Source: Chrysochromulina tobinii (taxonomy: Eukaryota > Haptophyta > Prymnesiales > Chrysochromulinaceae). From it: DNA of 21,924 nt. The DNA lies in NCBI GenBank assembly GCA_001275005.1, contig JWZX01000716.1, positions 1 through 21,924 on the forward strand. The letters run 5' to 3'. The position numbers were made by a program, and so were the translations under genes. Each line of letters opens with the position of its first letter. Positions within the stretch are counted from its first letter, which is position 1. A model generated the notes under the pieces. It had not been told where the DNA came from and searched no databases. It was given only the letters and a program-made list of their open reading frames with translations. Positions 1 through 8,826 of this stretch are shown here, in pieces.

Positions 1-349
1 TGGGGGGAGGGGTGGGGGGTGGGGTTTTGTCAACCGTCATCATATCTCTGCCGTCACACATAGACAATGCCCAAGACCTCAAAACCACACCACACTCGAC
101 AGGGACACTCGATGTGACCGACCATCAGCTCAACACCCCGCTCAACCCGCCGCTTTTGCCGCTGGATTGGGGTTGGCCAGAGTTTCGCGAATCAAGGTCG
201 CGAATTTGCCAGAGGCGCCGCAGTTATGATGATTGATGTCAGAGTTGTTGTTCTTTTATCTTGATTAAGACCTCCTGGTGGCGGTGGGCGGTTAGCCGTT
301 GCCGTTAGGCGCGTGGCGTAACCTGCCCGGCCGCGCGCCCCGTCTGGCC

Positions 350-375
350 GTTGACGAAACACCGGTTTCGTCAAC
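350..375. repeat. Perfect inverted repeat with 11-bp arms and 4-base loop
   Basis: The arms GTTGACGAAAC (350-360) and GTTTCGTCAAC (365-375) are exact reverse complements around the loop ACCG. A third, partial copy GTTGACGAA follows at 377-385. It lies outside any gene I can support. It could be a transcriptional hairpin, a protein binding site or the remnant of a small repeat element. Confidence 0.7.
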
Positions 376-635
376 CGTTGACGAAGCGCGTGGCGGGGCC
401 CAACCGCATGCGACCCCGGGCAGCGGGGCAGTGTCATAGGCAGGACCTATAGTCCCCTAATAGTCCCCGTGCCCGGACCCTCGGTACACTGAGCATGGGT
501 ACCGACTACACAGGCTTCTGACTGACACAGGTGCGGCGAAGGGTGAGGGCCACGGAAAGAAGGGCGGAGAGGACCGCTGATCCGCCAATTGTGATCCGCA
601 CCATTGGAATCGGTGTGGAAGTCTCTAAGAGGGAA

Positions 636-691
636 CCGACTGGGTTTCGTCTCGACTCGATTCCTTTCGGACCCTCCGACTGGATTTCGTC
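636..691. repeat. Pair of 16-bp direct repeats, 40-bp period
   Basis: CCGACTGGGTTTCGTC at 636-651 recurs at 676-691 with one mismatch (GGA for GGG). The core GTTTCGTC is also in the right arm of the hairpin at 365-372, so the two may come from the same repeat family. No function can be assigned. Confidence 0.55.
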
Positions 692-1542
692 AATCACGGT
701 TCATCACAAACTTGGAACAAACTAGGAACAAACGCCGTGATGAGCGCACCGAATGCAGTGGATTTGGATCATCGTCTCTCGCCCTCTATGCCCTTCATAA
801 CTGCGTTAAGTATGTAACTTAGATTTCCGCAGTATTTTTTGAAATTTGCCACTCACTGCTCCACTTCATGTGCCTCCCAGGCACACGCAGTGAACATCAG
901 AACATCCTGAACATGTACCGGATAAGCATGGAAAGGTGCATATGGGCCCCCGGTCACTAACTCACAATGTGGACTCAGGCACGACCTAGGCACGACGGTA
1001 CCTTGAGTACTGACCTCAAACTGTCTCGCCATCTTCGGCCCTTGTAGCCCCCCACAGCCCCGCCGCGCTGCGCGCCGCGTGCCGCGTGCCGTGCTGTCGC
1101 TCATTGGGTCCCACCCTCGTCCCCAGCCCCGCCGCGCCCGCGGATTCCGAAGTTGCGAAGAGTAGGGCGGTGTGAAATCTTTCGCCACGGAAATTTGCCA
1201 TTGCGGGAGCGAAGAGTCAAGTGAGGAAAAAAAACTGGTAAGCACTAGAGCATACGTTCAGCCTGTCTCGAGTCCATACTGTCATCATTTCATGTGTGGT
1301 TATAATCCTGGGGCTTATCTGAAAAAACTTGTTCTGCCGCTGTGCCGCTCCCACCGGTGCGGTGCGGGACCCACCGACCCGGGGGCGGCGAGCGGGCGAC
1401 CCGCGGTACACGCGTTCCGTTTCCCGACCGACGGGCGGACCGGACCGGTCGCGGCGGGTCGAGTATTTTTTGAGAGGTGCACTCTTATACGGTTCGACGC
1501 GCGCGCACGCACTACGAATTTCTCCACAAGGCGCGGCTAGTC

Positions 1543-2448
1543 CTAAGTCTCGACCAGCGCCGTGGCGTGCACCACGCTGATGCCTTTCCAAAAGCCCGAG
1601 GACGTGCGCTGCGCCGGGCGGCCCATGCGCGCATTCCACTCGCGCAGCCGGTCGGCGATGTCGTCGTCGGCCACGCTCACGCCATCAGCGCTTCGGGCCA
1701 TGTCAGCGTACCGGTAGCGCGGGTAGAAGCGCCGAAAGGCGGCGACGACCTCGCGCTCATGGCAACGGCCTCCCAACTCGAGTCGCTCGCTCGAGAAAAG
1801 GAGGAAGTCGTCGTACAAGGTGGCGCGCAGGTCGCGCTCGGCGCGCGTGGGCAGTGGCTGCCGGATCACCTCGACCGTGCCGCCGCCAAGGCACGAGATG
1901 ATCCCGATCGAGATGACGAAACTCGGGTCCTCGAGCGTCACGAGCAGCAGCCGGCTGAGAATGAGCCCTGCGGCCAGGAATGGCAGCAGCACAAGCAGGC
2001 GCACGAGCGGCGGCGCCGTGGCGGCGAGCTTCTCCTTGCGGTCCTTGAGCCACTGGGCGTCGGGCGTGACCAGCTCTCCCACGACGGCCTCGAGCGCATG
2101 GCCTGGTCGGATGCCCTCGTCCGACACTAAGCCGGAAGGCGCGAGGATGAAGTCGGGGCCCAGCGCGAGTGCGACGCCCAGGAAGAGTGTTGCGAGGAGG
2201 TCGCCTTCGCTACAGGGTGCAAATATGGTCGAGGCAATGTCGGGCCAAGGGGTCACGGTCGCTGCCGTATAACTCGCCGGCTGCTCAATTTCGTAAGGAT
2301 AGCGCGTTGGCGCGGGCGTGAACTCGTTGCCGCCAATTTTGACGATGATGGGATCCGGGAAGAGATCAACGACCATGCATGGCCATGTGCGCCGTGCTGT
2401 TCGACTCGCCGTTGCGCCGCTTGCACGCAGTGCGGGCAGCGAAAGCAT
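1543..2448 (-). CDS. Putative organelle-targeted membrane protein of unknown function
   Basis: This is a 301-residue protein. The ATG at 2448 is the first in the frame; the upstream extension of the frame begins only with GTG. The N-terminus (MLSLPALRASGATASRTARR) is rich in Ala, Ser and Arg and poor in acidic residues, as expected of a plastid or mitochondrial targeting peptide. Two hydrophobic segments follow, near residues 82-102 and 145-190. After them comes a soluble C-terminal part with a run of charged and aromatic residues (RFYPRYRYADMAR) and the segment LYDDFLLFSSERLELGGRCH. I have the impression that this C-terminal part resembles an uncharacterised family of plant and algal plastid membrane proteins, but I cannot name the family. 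The gene is divergent from NAR1 across about 220 bp. The function is unknown. Confidence 0.72.
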   Translation of the reverse strand: MLSLPALRASGATASRTARRTWPCMVVDLFPDPIIVKIGGNEFTPAPTRYPYEIEQPASYTAATVTPWPDIASTIFAPCSEGDLLATLFLGVALALGPDFILAPSGLVSDEGIRPGHALEAVVGELVTPDAQWLKDRKEKLAATAPPLVRLLVLLPFLAAGLILSRLLLVTLEDPSFVISIGIISCLGGGTVEVIRQPLPTRAERDLRATLYDDFLLFSSERLELGGRCHEREVVAAFRRFYPRYRYADMARSADGVSVADDDIADRLREWNARMGRPAQRTSSGFWKGISVVHATALVET

Positions 2449-2669
2449 AGGCGGTGGCACGGCGATCGATCCTACTATGCACGGGTGTTTCGCGGAGCGT
2501 CGGGCAAGCAACGAATTCCGCAAACCCCAAACTTTAATGCATCGAGTCGCGCCGAAGCAAGCGCATGGAGTGGGCCGCTCAGGCCACGACACATACTGTA
2601 GGATTTCATGTTCTTTCACGACCTCGTTCACGACGGACGGCGACGGGGCTCTCGATCGCGTCCTTCCGA
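2449..2669. promoter_or_regulatory. Shared divergent promoter region (membrane protein / NAR1)
   Basis: These 221 bp separate the start codons of two genes transcribed away from each other, so they probably hold both promoters. I see no clear TATA box. An in-frame ATG at 2565 could extend NAR1 into this region by 35 residues, but that extension does not resemble the short N-terminus typical of the family. Confidence 0.5.
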
Positions 2670-4448
2670 ATGTCGTCGACACGGGACGCGCCGACCGACG
2701 ATAAAGTCACGACCGCAAACCGACCGAGCTTCCGGAAGCTCGCGGACACCCAATCCGATTTCATACAACCGTCGCTCGCTTGCATCAAGCCGGTGCAGGT
2801 CGCAAATGTCGAGAAACCAAATCATCGCGTCCTTCTGTTGGAAGACTCGCATGATGACGAGGCGACCATGAAGGCCAAGGCTCCCATCGCAAGGATTACC
2901 CTCAATGACTGCTTGGCCTGCGCGGGCTGCATCACTTCCGCCGAAAGCATGCTGATCACCCAGCAGAGCATCGAAGAGTTCGAGAGCATGCTGCGCGCGT
3001 CTGGTTCCAAGTACGACCTCGTGATCGTGTCCGTCTCCGCGGCAGCGCGTGCGGCGATCGCGGAGCATTCCGGGCTGAGTCTTCGAGAGACGCACAGCCG
3101 TATGGCCGGATTCCTCAAGGGTCTTGGCGTCCATACAATGCTCGACTGCGGCACGGCCTCCAACCTTGGGTTGGTCGAGCAGGCGGCTGAGTTTGTGGCT
3201 CGCTACCGTGCGCACGCGGCCGCCAGCTCTCCGGCAACCGGTGGGTCGCCTATGCAATTGGTGCCGCCGCCGCCGCCGCCGCCGTCAACGGCGTTGGGTC
3301 GAGGCGCCTTGGCAGCACCAACGGCCTTGCCAGTGCGCTCCGAGGCCACCTCCGAGGCCACCTCCGGGGCCGCCTCCCCAACCGCCTCCCCGGCCGCCTT
3401 GTCTGCTGCCTCGACGAGCCAACTGCCGCTGCCCTTGATCACCTCCTCCTGCCCGGGATGGGTCTGCTACGCCGAGAAGCTCTGCGGCGAGCTCGTGCTC
3501 TCCCACATGAGCTCCGTCAAATCGGCTCAGCAGATCGCCGGCACACTCATCAAGTACGTGCATGCGGCGGGCTGTGGAGTCCCTCCGGAGCGCGTGTGCC
3601 ACGTGTCCGTGATGCCCTGCTTCGACAAGAAGCTCGAGGCGTCGCGCGACGAGTTCTTCAATGCGGCCGCGGGCGAGCATGGCTGCCGCGACGTGGACTG
3701 CGTACTTTCATCCGCAGAGCTGCTTGAGATGGTGACGAAGCGCGGGCTGCCCGGCCTCGCCCATGCGCCCGCCGTGCTGCCCGACGTGACGCCGCCCTTT
3801 GCGTCGCTCGTACGCTCGCCGGACGCTTCGGACCGGCTGGGGGGGGGCGGGCTGGGGGGGGACGGGCTGGGGGTGGACGGGCCTATAGACGGGCTGGGGG
3901 GGCTCTCTCTCACTTACGCGGCGCCCGGTGCTTCGGGTGGCCATGCTGACTACGTATTCCGCGCCGCCGCGTTCGAGCTGTTTGGGATCAGAGTGCCTGA
4001 GGACACGCCCCTGCCGTGGGTGCAGGGGCGTAACGCCGATCTCCTCGAGCTCAGCCTCAAACTCGAAGGGAAGCCGGTGCTCCACTTTTGCCGCGCGTAC
4101 GGCTTCCGCAACATCCAGAACCTCGTGCGCCGACTCAAGAACGGCAAGTGCACCTACCACTTCGTCGAGCTGATGGCGTGCCCTGGCGGCTGCGCCAACG
4201 GCGGCGGCCAGCCCAAACCGCCGCCGGCCGACGTCGCGGCGCGGACTGCCAATGTCGAAGCACGATACATCGAGGCCAGCAGCGCACGCCGCCGTCAGCC
4301 GCTCGACGACCCGAGCGTGGCTGCCCTGTACGCAGACGGCAGTTTCTTGCAAGGCGGGCCGCTCGGCCCTAATGCGCAGCGCGCGCTGCACACGAGCTTC
4401 AAGGCTGTTGTGACAGACGAGGCCAGTTCACTCACCATGCAGTGGTGA
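2670..4448 (+). CDS. NAR1: NAR1/IOP1-type cytosolic Fe-S assembly protein (iron-only hydrogenase-like)
   Basis: The 592-residue protein has the full cysteine signature of Nar1 (NARFL/CIAO3). The N-terminal cluster is C38 (in FIQPSLACIKP) with C81, C84 and C87 (CLACAGC). The second, hydrogenase-like cluster is C261 (SSCPGW), C317 (MPCFDKK), C504 and C508 (CPGGCANGGGQ). In the family it is an iron-sulfur protein that hands clusters from the cytosolic scaffold to the CIA targeting complex. It evolved from [FeFe] hydrogenase but does not make hydrogen. The start at 2670 puts the first cysteine at the usual distance from the N-terminus; an ATG at 2565 would add 35 residues. Two low-complexity inserts are unusual: Pro/Ala/Ser-rich at about residues 193-250, and Gly/Asp/Leu-rich at about 389-412. 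Both lie between conserved blocks, so they are probably surface loops. No intron is needed. Confidence 0.9.
   Translation: MSSTRDAPTDDKVTTANRPSFRKLADTQSDFIQPSLACIKPVQVANVEKPNHRVLLLEDSHDDEATMKAKAPIARITLNDCLACAGCITSAESMLITQQSIEEFESMLRASGSKYDLVIVSVSAAARAAIAEHSGLSLRETHSRMAGFLKGLGVHTMLDCGTASNLGLVEQAAEFVARYRAHAAASSPATGGSPMQLVPPPPPPPSTALGRGALAAPTALPVRSEATSEATSGAASPTASPAALSAASTSQLPLPLITSSCPGWVCYAEKLCGELVLSHMSSVKSAQQIAGTLIKYVHAAGCGVPPERVCHVSVMPCFDKKLEASRDEFFNAAAGEHGCRDVDCVLSSAELLEMVTKRGLPGLAHAPAVLPDVTPPFASLVRSPDASDRLGGGGLGGDGLGVDGPIDGLGGLSLTYAAPGASGGHADYVFRAAAFELFGIRVPEDTPLPWVQGRNADLLELSLKLEGKPVLHFCRAYGFRNIQNLVRRLKNGKCTYHFVELMACPGGCANGGGQPKPPPADVAARTANVEARYIEASSARRRQPLDDPSVAALYADGSFLQGGPLGPNAQRALHTSFKAVVTDEASSLTMQW
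3839..3902 (+). repeat. G-run cluster (possible G-quadruplex) inside NAR1
   Basis: Eight runs of three or more G (including runs of 9, 8, 7 and 5) fall in about 65 bases of the coding strand, encoding a Gly-rich loop. Sequences with four or more such runs can fold as G-quadruplexes in DNA or mRNA. The low complexity also makes the length of this insert likely to vary or to be misassembled. Confidence 0.65.
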
Positions 4449-4679
4449 CCGCAGCAGTAGTTGCAATCAGGGGTTTCCTTTCTCACTCCGGTTGTCTGGT
4501 TCGATCTCGAAAACTCGAAATCATCTCGAATGCGCGACATTCCACCGAAGACATGTGACGAAACGCAAGAATCTTTTCCTAGCGTTCATGGGGTCGGTGT
4601 GCGGCACGGCCCTCTCCCACCCTGGGTGCGGCTCGGCACTCTCCACAGCCCCTTACCCCTCATCCCTTACACCCCTTAG

Positions 4680-6281
4680 ATGGGGCAAACGTGGGGTAAG
4701 TGCGGCTCGCTCCCTCCTTGGCAAAGGTCTCCGTATCATCTAGACTCATCCTTCTCTGGGCGTACGTTCTTCGACGCCTGGACGTTCGGTGAGGTTGATT
4801 ACGCTGGCGGATCCAGTGAATATCTGAACCGCTCGGCTGCATTCGAGCACAACGTTGTGGAGGCGCATGATACACACGCAGTGCTGAGAGTCGGACGGCG
4901 CGGGCGAAAGGCGTTCACTCGTCAGACTGTGCGGGTCACCACCAACAAATCATGGATGTATGGTCTCTTTGCAATGCAATTCAGCCACACGCCCTTTGGC
5001 TGCGGCGTGTGGCCTGCCTTCTGGACGAATGCAAAGTCCGGACACTGGCCCGACGGCGGCGAGGTGGACATGCTCGAGTATCCGAACAACAATGTTGCCG
5101 CCGCGATCAGCTTCCACACGAGCAAGGCACGCTGCAAGCTCGACGCCGACGTCGTGGAGGAGTGCAGCTTGGGGAATCACCAGCTTATGACAGGCTATCG
5201 TAGCATTGGCCTCGACTGCGAGACCGACTACCTGGCGGGCAAGATGGGATGTGGACCGGTGTCGCCGAGGGCTTTCCGGTCCGGCGTCGAGTGGGCCGAC
5301 TCTCCCGGAGTGATTGCGATGGAATGGACGCCAGAGCACATCAAAGTCTTCTATTTCCCACAGGACGAGATCCCACGAGATCTGAGTGCGGAGGCTCCCG
5401 ATCCGGACTCGTGGGACGACTACATCACTGGGTACTTCCCCTTCGGCGCGTCCGAGCGGGCCAACCCCGGCTCGTGCCCCGACTACACCCGGCTGCTCGA
5501 GCCGCAGACGCTCGTCCTCAACATCGCCCTGTGCGGAGAATGGGCGGGAGGTGACTTTAACGGCCAGTGCCTCGCCGACATCACACCTCGCGTCAAGGCC
5601 GCCGATGGATCCAATTGCACTGTGGTGAAAGGCGGCTTCTTGGAGCCCCAGTTCGCGAAGGACTGCTGCATGAACTTTGTGTACGACCGCGACGGGACCT
5701 ACAACGCCGACCAGCTGCTGAAGAATGCATTCTTCAACATCACCTCGGTCAAAGTCTACCAGCGCCCAAGCGTGCCTTTCCCCCCAGAACCGCCACCTTC
5801 GGCGCCACCTCCTTCGCCGCCCTCGCCGCCCCCGCCTGTGCCGCCGCCACCAACCCCGCCGCCGCCAACCCCGCCGCCGCCAACCCCGCCGCCGCCAACC
5901 CCGCCGCCGCCAACTCCGCCGCCGCCAGCACCACCGCCTCCCGTCCCACTACCACCCACGGTCGCCGCCGTCGCACTACCCGAGGCCGTTGCCCCGACCG
6001 CCGCCATAGCCGCCGTCGCGCTCGGCCTCGCCGCGCCGCAGCCCGCCGCCACGAGTGAGGCGACCTCGGTGCTCGCTCCAACTTCGACGACACGTGGCAT
6101 GACACGTGGCATGGACCCTCGTGGCGTGCCCCTTCTGGCGGCGGGCGCCGTGGTGAGCGCCGTGGCGGCCGCCTCTGCCCTCGTGGCCCGCCGGATGCGC
6201 GGTGCCCGGCACGAGGCGCTACTCGAAGACCTCCTCGGCAGCTCGCGCGCGGACTCGGACTACGCCGCATATGGCCAATGA
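4680..6281 (+). CDS. GH16-family beta-glucanase-like protein, Pro-rich stalk and C-terminal membrane anchor (5' end uncertain)
   Basis: The open frame gives 533 residues. Residues about 18-360 are a glycoside hydrolase family 16 domain: FFDAWTF near the start, GVWPAFWT at 109-116, and the catalytic motif E128-x-D130-x-x-E133 (GGEVDMLEYPN). In the family the first Glu is the nucleophile and the last is the acid/base. GH16 enzymes cut or transfer beta-1,3/1,4-glucans such as laminarin. A Pro-rich linker (about 364-430) contains five 15-bp PTPPP units. After it come one hydrophobic helix (GVPLLAAGAVVSAVAAASALVA, shortened: about 482-503), a basic stop-transfer stretch and a short tail ending DYAAYGQ. 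This suggests an enzyme held on the outer face of a membrane. However, no signal peptide follows the ATG at 4680, and an in-frame TAG sits immediately before it, so a spliced upstream exon is likely. The exact 5' end is unresolved. Confidence 0.85.
   Translation: MGQTWGKCGSLPPWQRSPYHLDSSFSGRTFFDAWTFGEVDYAGGSSEYLNRSAAFEHNVVEAHDTHAVLRVGRRGRKAFTRQTVRVTTNKSWMYGLFAMQFSHTPFGCGVWPAFWTNAKSGHWPDGGEVDMLEYPNNNVAAAISFHTSKARCKLDADVVEECSLGNHQLMTGYRSIGLDCETDYLAGKMGCGPVSPRAFRSGVEWADSPGVIAMEWTPEHIKVFYFPQDEIPRDLSAEAPDPDSWDDYITGYFPFGASERANPGSCPDYTRLLEPQTLVLNIALCGEWAGGDFNGQCLADITPRVKAADGSNCTVVKGGFLEPQFAKDCCMNFVYDRDGTYNADQLLKNAFFNITSVKVYQRPSVPFPPEPPPSAPPPSPPSPPPPVPPPPTPPPPTPPPPTPPPPTPPPPTPPPPAPPPPVPLPPTVAAVALPEAVAPTAAIAAVALGLAAPQPAATSEATSVLAPTSTTRGMTRGMDPRGVPLLAAGAVVSAVAAASALVARRMRGARHEALLEDLLGSSRADSDYAAYGQ
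5850..5924 (+). repeat. Five tandem 15-bp units encoding PTPPP
   Basis: The unit CCAACCCCGCCGCCG repeats five times, the last with one change (CCAACTCC). It is in frame and forms the core of the extensin-like Pro/Thr linker of the GH16 protein. The linker probably lifts the catalytic domain away from the membrane. Confidence 0.85.
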
Positions 6282-6839
6282 GCGCGCGGTGGGTATCAGC
6301 GAGGCGGGAGCTGCTGCGTGTGCTGCGGTCGTCCGTACGCACACGGACGACGCTAGCGGTGGGCCGGCCGAACTATGGTGCTCACGGGGAGCCGCATGCA
6401 CTCGACGCGTGCACTCGACGCGTGCACAAGGACAACGAGGAGGTTGCGCGGGACAAGCACAAGGAATGACCATGGCCTTCGTCGTCGTCATGGCCTTCGT
6501 CGTCGTCGTCGTCCATGGCTGTGGCCATGTCACGTCGCCACGAGATCTTGGGACTCCGGTATTCCGGAGCAGCCAGCAGGTGAGCTGAACAAGGAATAAG
6601 GCCAGATAGAACCTGCGACGACGCGTGTTGGCAAGTGTGCATGCGGCATGACCATGCAGTGTGGTGCAGCTGAGCGTGCTGCGCGCACATCTACGCACTA
6701 CGGAGGCGGGCCGTGGCCCAGGCTTAAGGTTAATTAAGGTGAATCGGATCCGGGCACCTATACGAGGTACAGCTCGTGTACGTGGAGCGACGTCGGACGA
6801 TGGAATACGTAACGTGGTCGAATTTAATTTTAGTAAAGA
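6282..6839. other. Convergent intergenic region with small tandem repeats
   Basis: This region lies between the 3' ends of the GH16 gene (+) and the MFS gene (-). It holds a 13-bp tandem duplication around ACTCGACGCGTGC (6400-6425) and an 18-bp tandem duplication of ATGGCCTTCGTCGTCGTC (6472-6507). I find no supported gene. It should contain the 3' UTRs and polyadenylation sites of both neighbours, but I cannot recognise a poly(A) signal. Confidence 0.5.
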
Positions 6840-8609
6840 TCAGCGCCCCAATAGGTTCGAAGGGCCTCCTGGCATGCGGCTCGGCCCAAGTCTATCCCGA
6901 AGGCCACGCGCCGCACGTCGCCACCTCGCGAGCGTCACGAGCATCCACGCCCTCGTCTCGCGCGGGTCGAAGCACAGGACGAGAAGCACTACCTGCGCGG
7001 CCATGATGCCAAAGAAGACGCGGCCGAGTGCGGCCAGGTGCGGCGGGTCGCCCAGCGCCATGCGGCACCATACCATGCCGAGGCCCTTCCCCACCGTCTT
7101 TTGAAGGATCTCTTGCTGGGCGAGCATTGAACGCCGTGAGAGGAGCGGGTGGCCCGGGCGCGCGAAGCGGAGCGGGTGTGAATTGCCGATGGCGGCGCCG
7201 AGGTACATCGCGGGGTAGAAGAGCATGGAGGCGCCTAGCGTGAGCAGCTCGGCGGGGCGCATCATCTCCTTAAAGTCCTCGTGAGAGAATCCGGAAGCCA
7301 CTGCCAGGGGCACCCCAGCCGCGCCGCCGAGCAGTGTGTACTTGGTGGCGATCATGAGGGCAGCCGAGGCGAGGCCCGCGGCCTCTGCAATGAGAAGTAG
7401 CCGGTGCGTGCCCACGTGTGGCGCGCAGTACACCCGGTAGAGCACCAGCGAGAAGACGGTAGAGAGAGCGCACGCGCCCGCGATGACGCCGGAGACGCCG
7501 GGGGAGTAGAAGAACTGGCGATCGTACACGACGACCATCGCCGACTCGAAGCCGAACTTGAGGAAGCAGCGGCTGACGCCGAAGAGGAGCATCGAAATCT
7601 GCACGATCGCCGACGCGAACAAGCTTGGAGGCGCCGACGAAGAGGCCGCCATGCCAGCGCCGGCGTCGGGGGAGGCGGAGACGGCGGCGGCCGTGATGGC
7701 TTCATTCACAGCTTCACTCGCTGAGGGCACCGCGCCCACTTCGGCGCCTCGAGTGTTCGCGATGTCCATCGTCGTCGGGTCGGCGGCCATAGCGCTGCCC
7801 TTGCTGCCCGCCACGCTCGCGCGCACGAGGGGCGTCGACTCGTCCACCAGGCGTGGCGCAGCAGCCGCGAGCGGCGAGTCAAGGGGTGTCGAGTCAAGGG
7901 GTGTGGCGACGAGGGCAGCGAGGAAGAGGATGGAGAGGGCACTCATGAGAATGGGCGGGATGAAGCGCGCGTAGGTTGGGAGCATGACGGCGAGGCTGCC
8001 AGCGACGATCGGCCCGCTTGCCATCCCGAGCGTGTTGAACAGCTCCAGCATCAAGAAGTGATGCTCCCGTTGCTGTGGGTCGGCCTCAAGGCCAGCTCGC
8101 CGCTTGGCCGCGAAACCGGCGCCAAAGCCGAGGGCCATGAAGGCGCGCGCGCCGAGAAGCACGTCGAGCGACCAGTGATGCAGCTCGGCGAGCAAGAAGA
8201 CGCCATTGCCGAGCAGTAGCAGCGCCGCGCAGAGGAAGAAGGGCGCCTTGCCATCAATGAGCGGCTCGGGCCAAAAGTAGAAGCCGATCACCGAGACGAG
8301 CATGCCGATGGAGGTGGCGCCGATGACGGAGCCCGAGCCCATGAGTGGATCGAGATGACCGCGCGATTCCGCCGACGAGAGCGCCATAGGTACCACAGCG
8401 GTGATCCCTAGGTTGATCAGAAAGTTAGTGCCCGCGCCAGCGAGCAGGTCGAACGCGGAGTACCGCTTCCGAGGCACGAAGGCGACCGTCGGATCGAACT
8501 TGAGCGCGTCGGCCCCCTCCCGTCCTGCTGTCGACGCGCGCGGCAGCGCGCAACCGAGCAGGTCGATGAGCACGCAGTCGATCAGCGCGTCAGCAGCGCT
8601 GGCCGCCAT
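6840..8609 (-). CDS. Major facilitator superfamily transporter
   Basis: The 589-residue protein has about 12 hydrophobic segments in two halves of six. In the N-half these include DLLAGAGTNFLINLGITAVV, APFFLCAALLLLGNGVFLL, a GARAFMALGFGAGFAAKRR segment typical of MFS helix 4, and FNTLGMASGPIVAG resembling helix 5. They are followed by a long hydrophilic central loop (about 245-335) rich in Ala, Ser and Pro, then six less regular segments. The C-tail is basic. I cannot assign the substrate. The fold recalls general MFS_1 and lysosomal MFSD8-like carriers, but no residue seen here decides between them. The start at 8609 is an ATG followed by the soluble segment MAASAADALIDC. The central loop carries a small duplication (about 7876-7908, encoding TPLDSTPLDS). 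The gene is divergent from RABL2. Confidence 0.85.
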   Translation of the reverse strand: MAASAADALIDCVLIDLLGCALPRASTAGREGADALKFDPTVAFVPRKRYSAFDLLAGAGTNFLINLGITAVVPMALSSAESRGHLDPLMGSGSVIGATSIGMLVSVIGFYFWPEPLIDGKAPFFLCAALLLLGNGVFLLAELHHWSLDVLLGARAFMALGFGAGFAAKRRAGLEADPQQREHHFLMLELFNTLGMASGPIVAGSLAVMLPTYARFIPPILMSALSILFLAALVATPLDSTPLDSPLAAAAPRLVDESTPLVRASVAGSKGSAMAADPTTMDIANTRGAEVGAVPSASEAVNEAITAAAVSASPDAGAGMAASSSAPPSLFASAIVQISMLLFGVSRCFLKFGFESAMVVVYDRQFFYSPGVSGVIAGACALSTVFSLVLYRVYCAPHVGTHRLLLIAEAAGLASAALMIATKYTLLGGAAGVPLAVASGFSHEDFKEMMRPAELLTLGASMLFYPAMYLGAAIGNSHPLRFARPGHPLLSRRSMLAQQEILQKTVGKGLGMVWCRMALGDPPHLAALGRVFFGIMAAQVVLLVLCFDPRETRAWMLVTLARWRRAARGLRDRLGPSRMPGGPSNLLGR

Positions 8610-8826
8610 TAGAAGTCAATCCACAAGGACCCTTCGGCGCGCTGCGGAATTCCGCAGGCCGAAAACTTGGGTCAAAATCCCCTGAGGACGCACGGGATTT
8701 CGGGACGTGTGGTCCAGAATATCGCGTGAATGGGGGGAGTTTGCAGAACGCCGCATTCCGTGACTCGTCTGGAGTCAACGGCCCGCGCAGCTGCTGACGC
8801 ACATCTGCTCGGCTCTCCAGCCTCCC
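8610..8826. promoter_or_regulatory. Shared divergent promoter region (MFS / RABL2)
   Basis: These 217 bp separate two start codons facing away from each other and must hold the proximal promoter and 5' leaders of both genes. I see no TATA box or clear repeated motif. Confidence 0.5.

Larger units (their letters stand above)
1..1542. other. Left intergenic region, no convincing gene
   Basis: I see no supported gene here. The open frames are short, overlap one another on both strands and carry no recognisable domain. The first 25 bases are very G-rich. A short perfect hairpin lies at 350-375 and a 16-bp direct repeat at 636-651 and 676-691. The region lies beyond the 3' end of the minus-strand gene ending at 1543, so part of it may be that gene's 3' UTR. 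Small exons of a spliced gene cannot be excluded by reading alone. Confidence 0.5.

Noticed and set aside
1-27. G-rich start of the window as a telomeric repeat
   Set aside because: The runs are irregular, with no fixed unit such as TTAGGG or TTTAGGG, and the stretch is too short.
2449-2682. N-terminal extension of the minus-strand membrane protein to 379 residues
   Set aside because: The extension starts with GTG, lacks any ATG before 2448, and would run across the NAR1 start and the shared promoter.
4461-4679. 72-residue frame between NAR1 and GH16
   Set aside because: It begins with TTG, not ATG, has no domain and ends at the TAG before the GH16 ATG. Part of it may belong to a GH16 5' exon, but nothing shows it to be a gene of its own.
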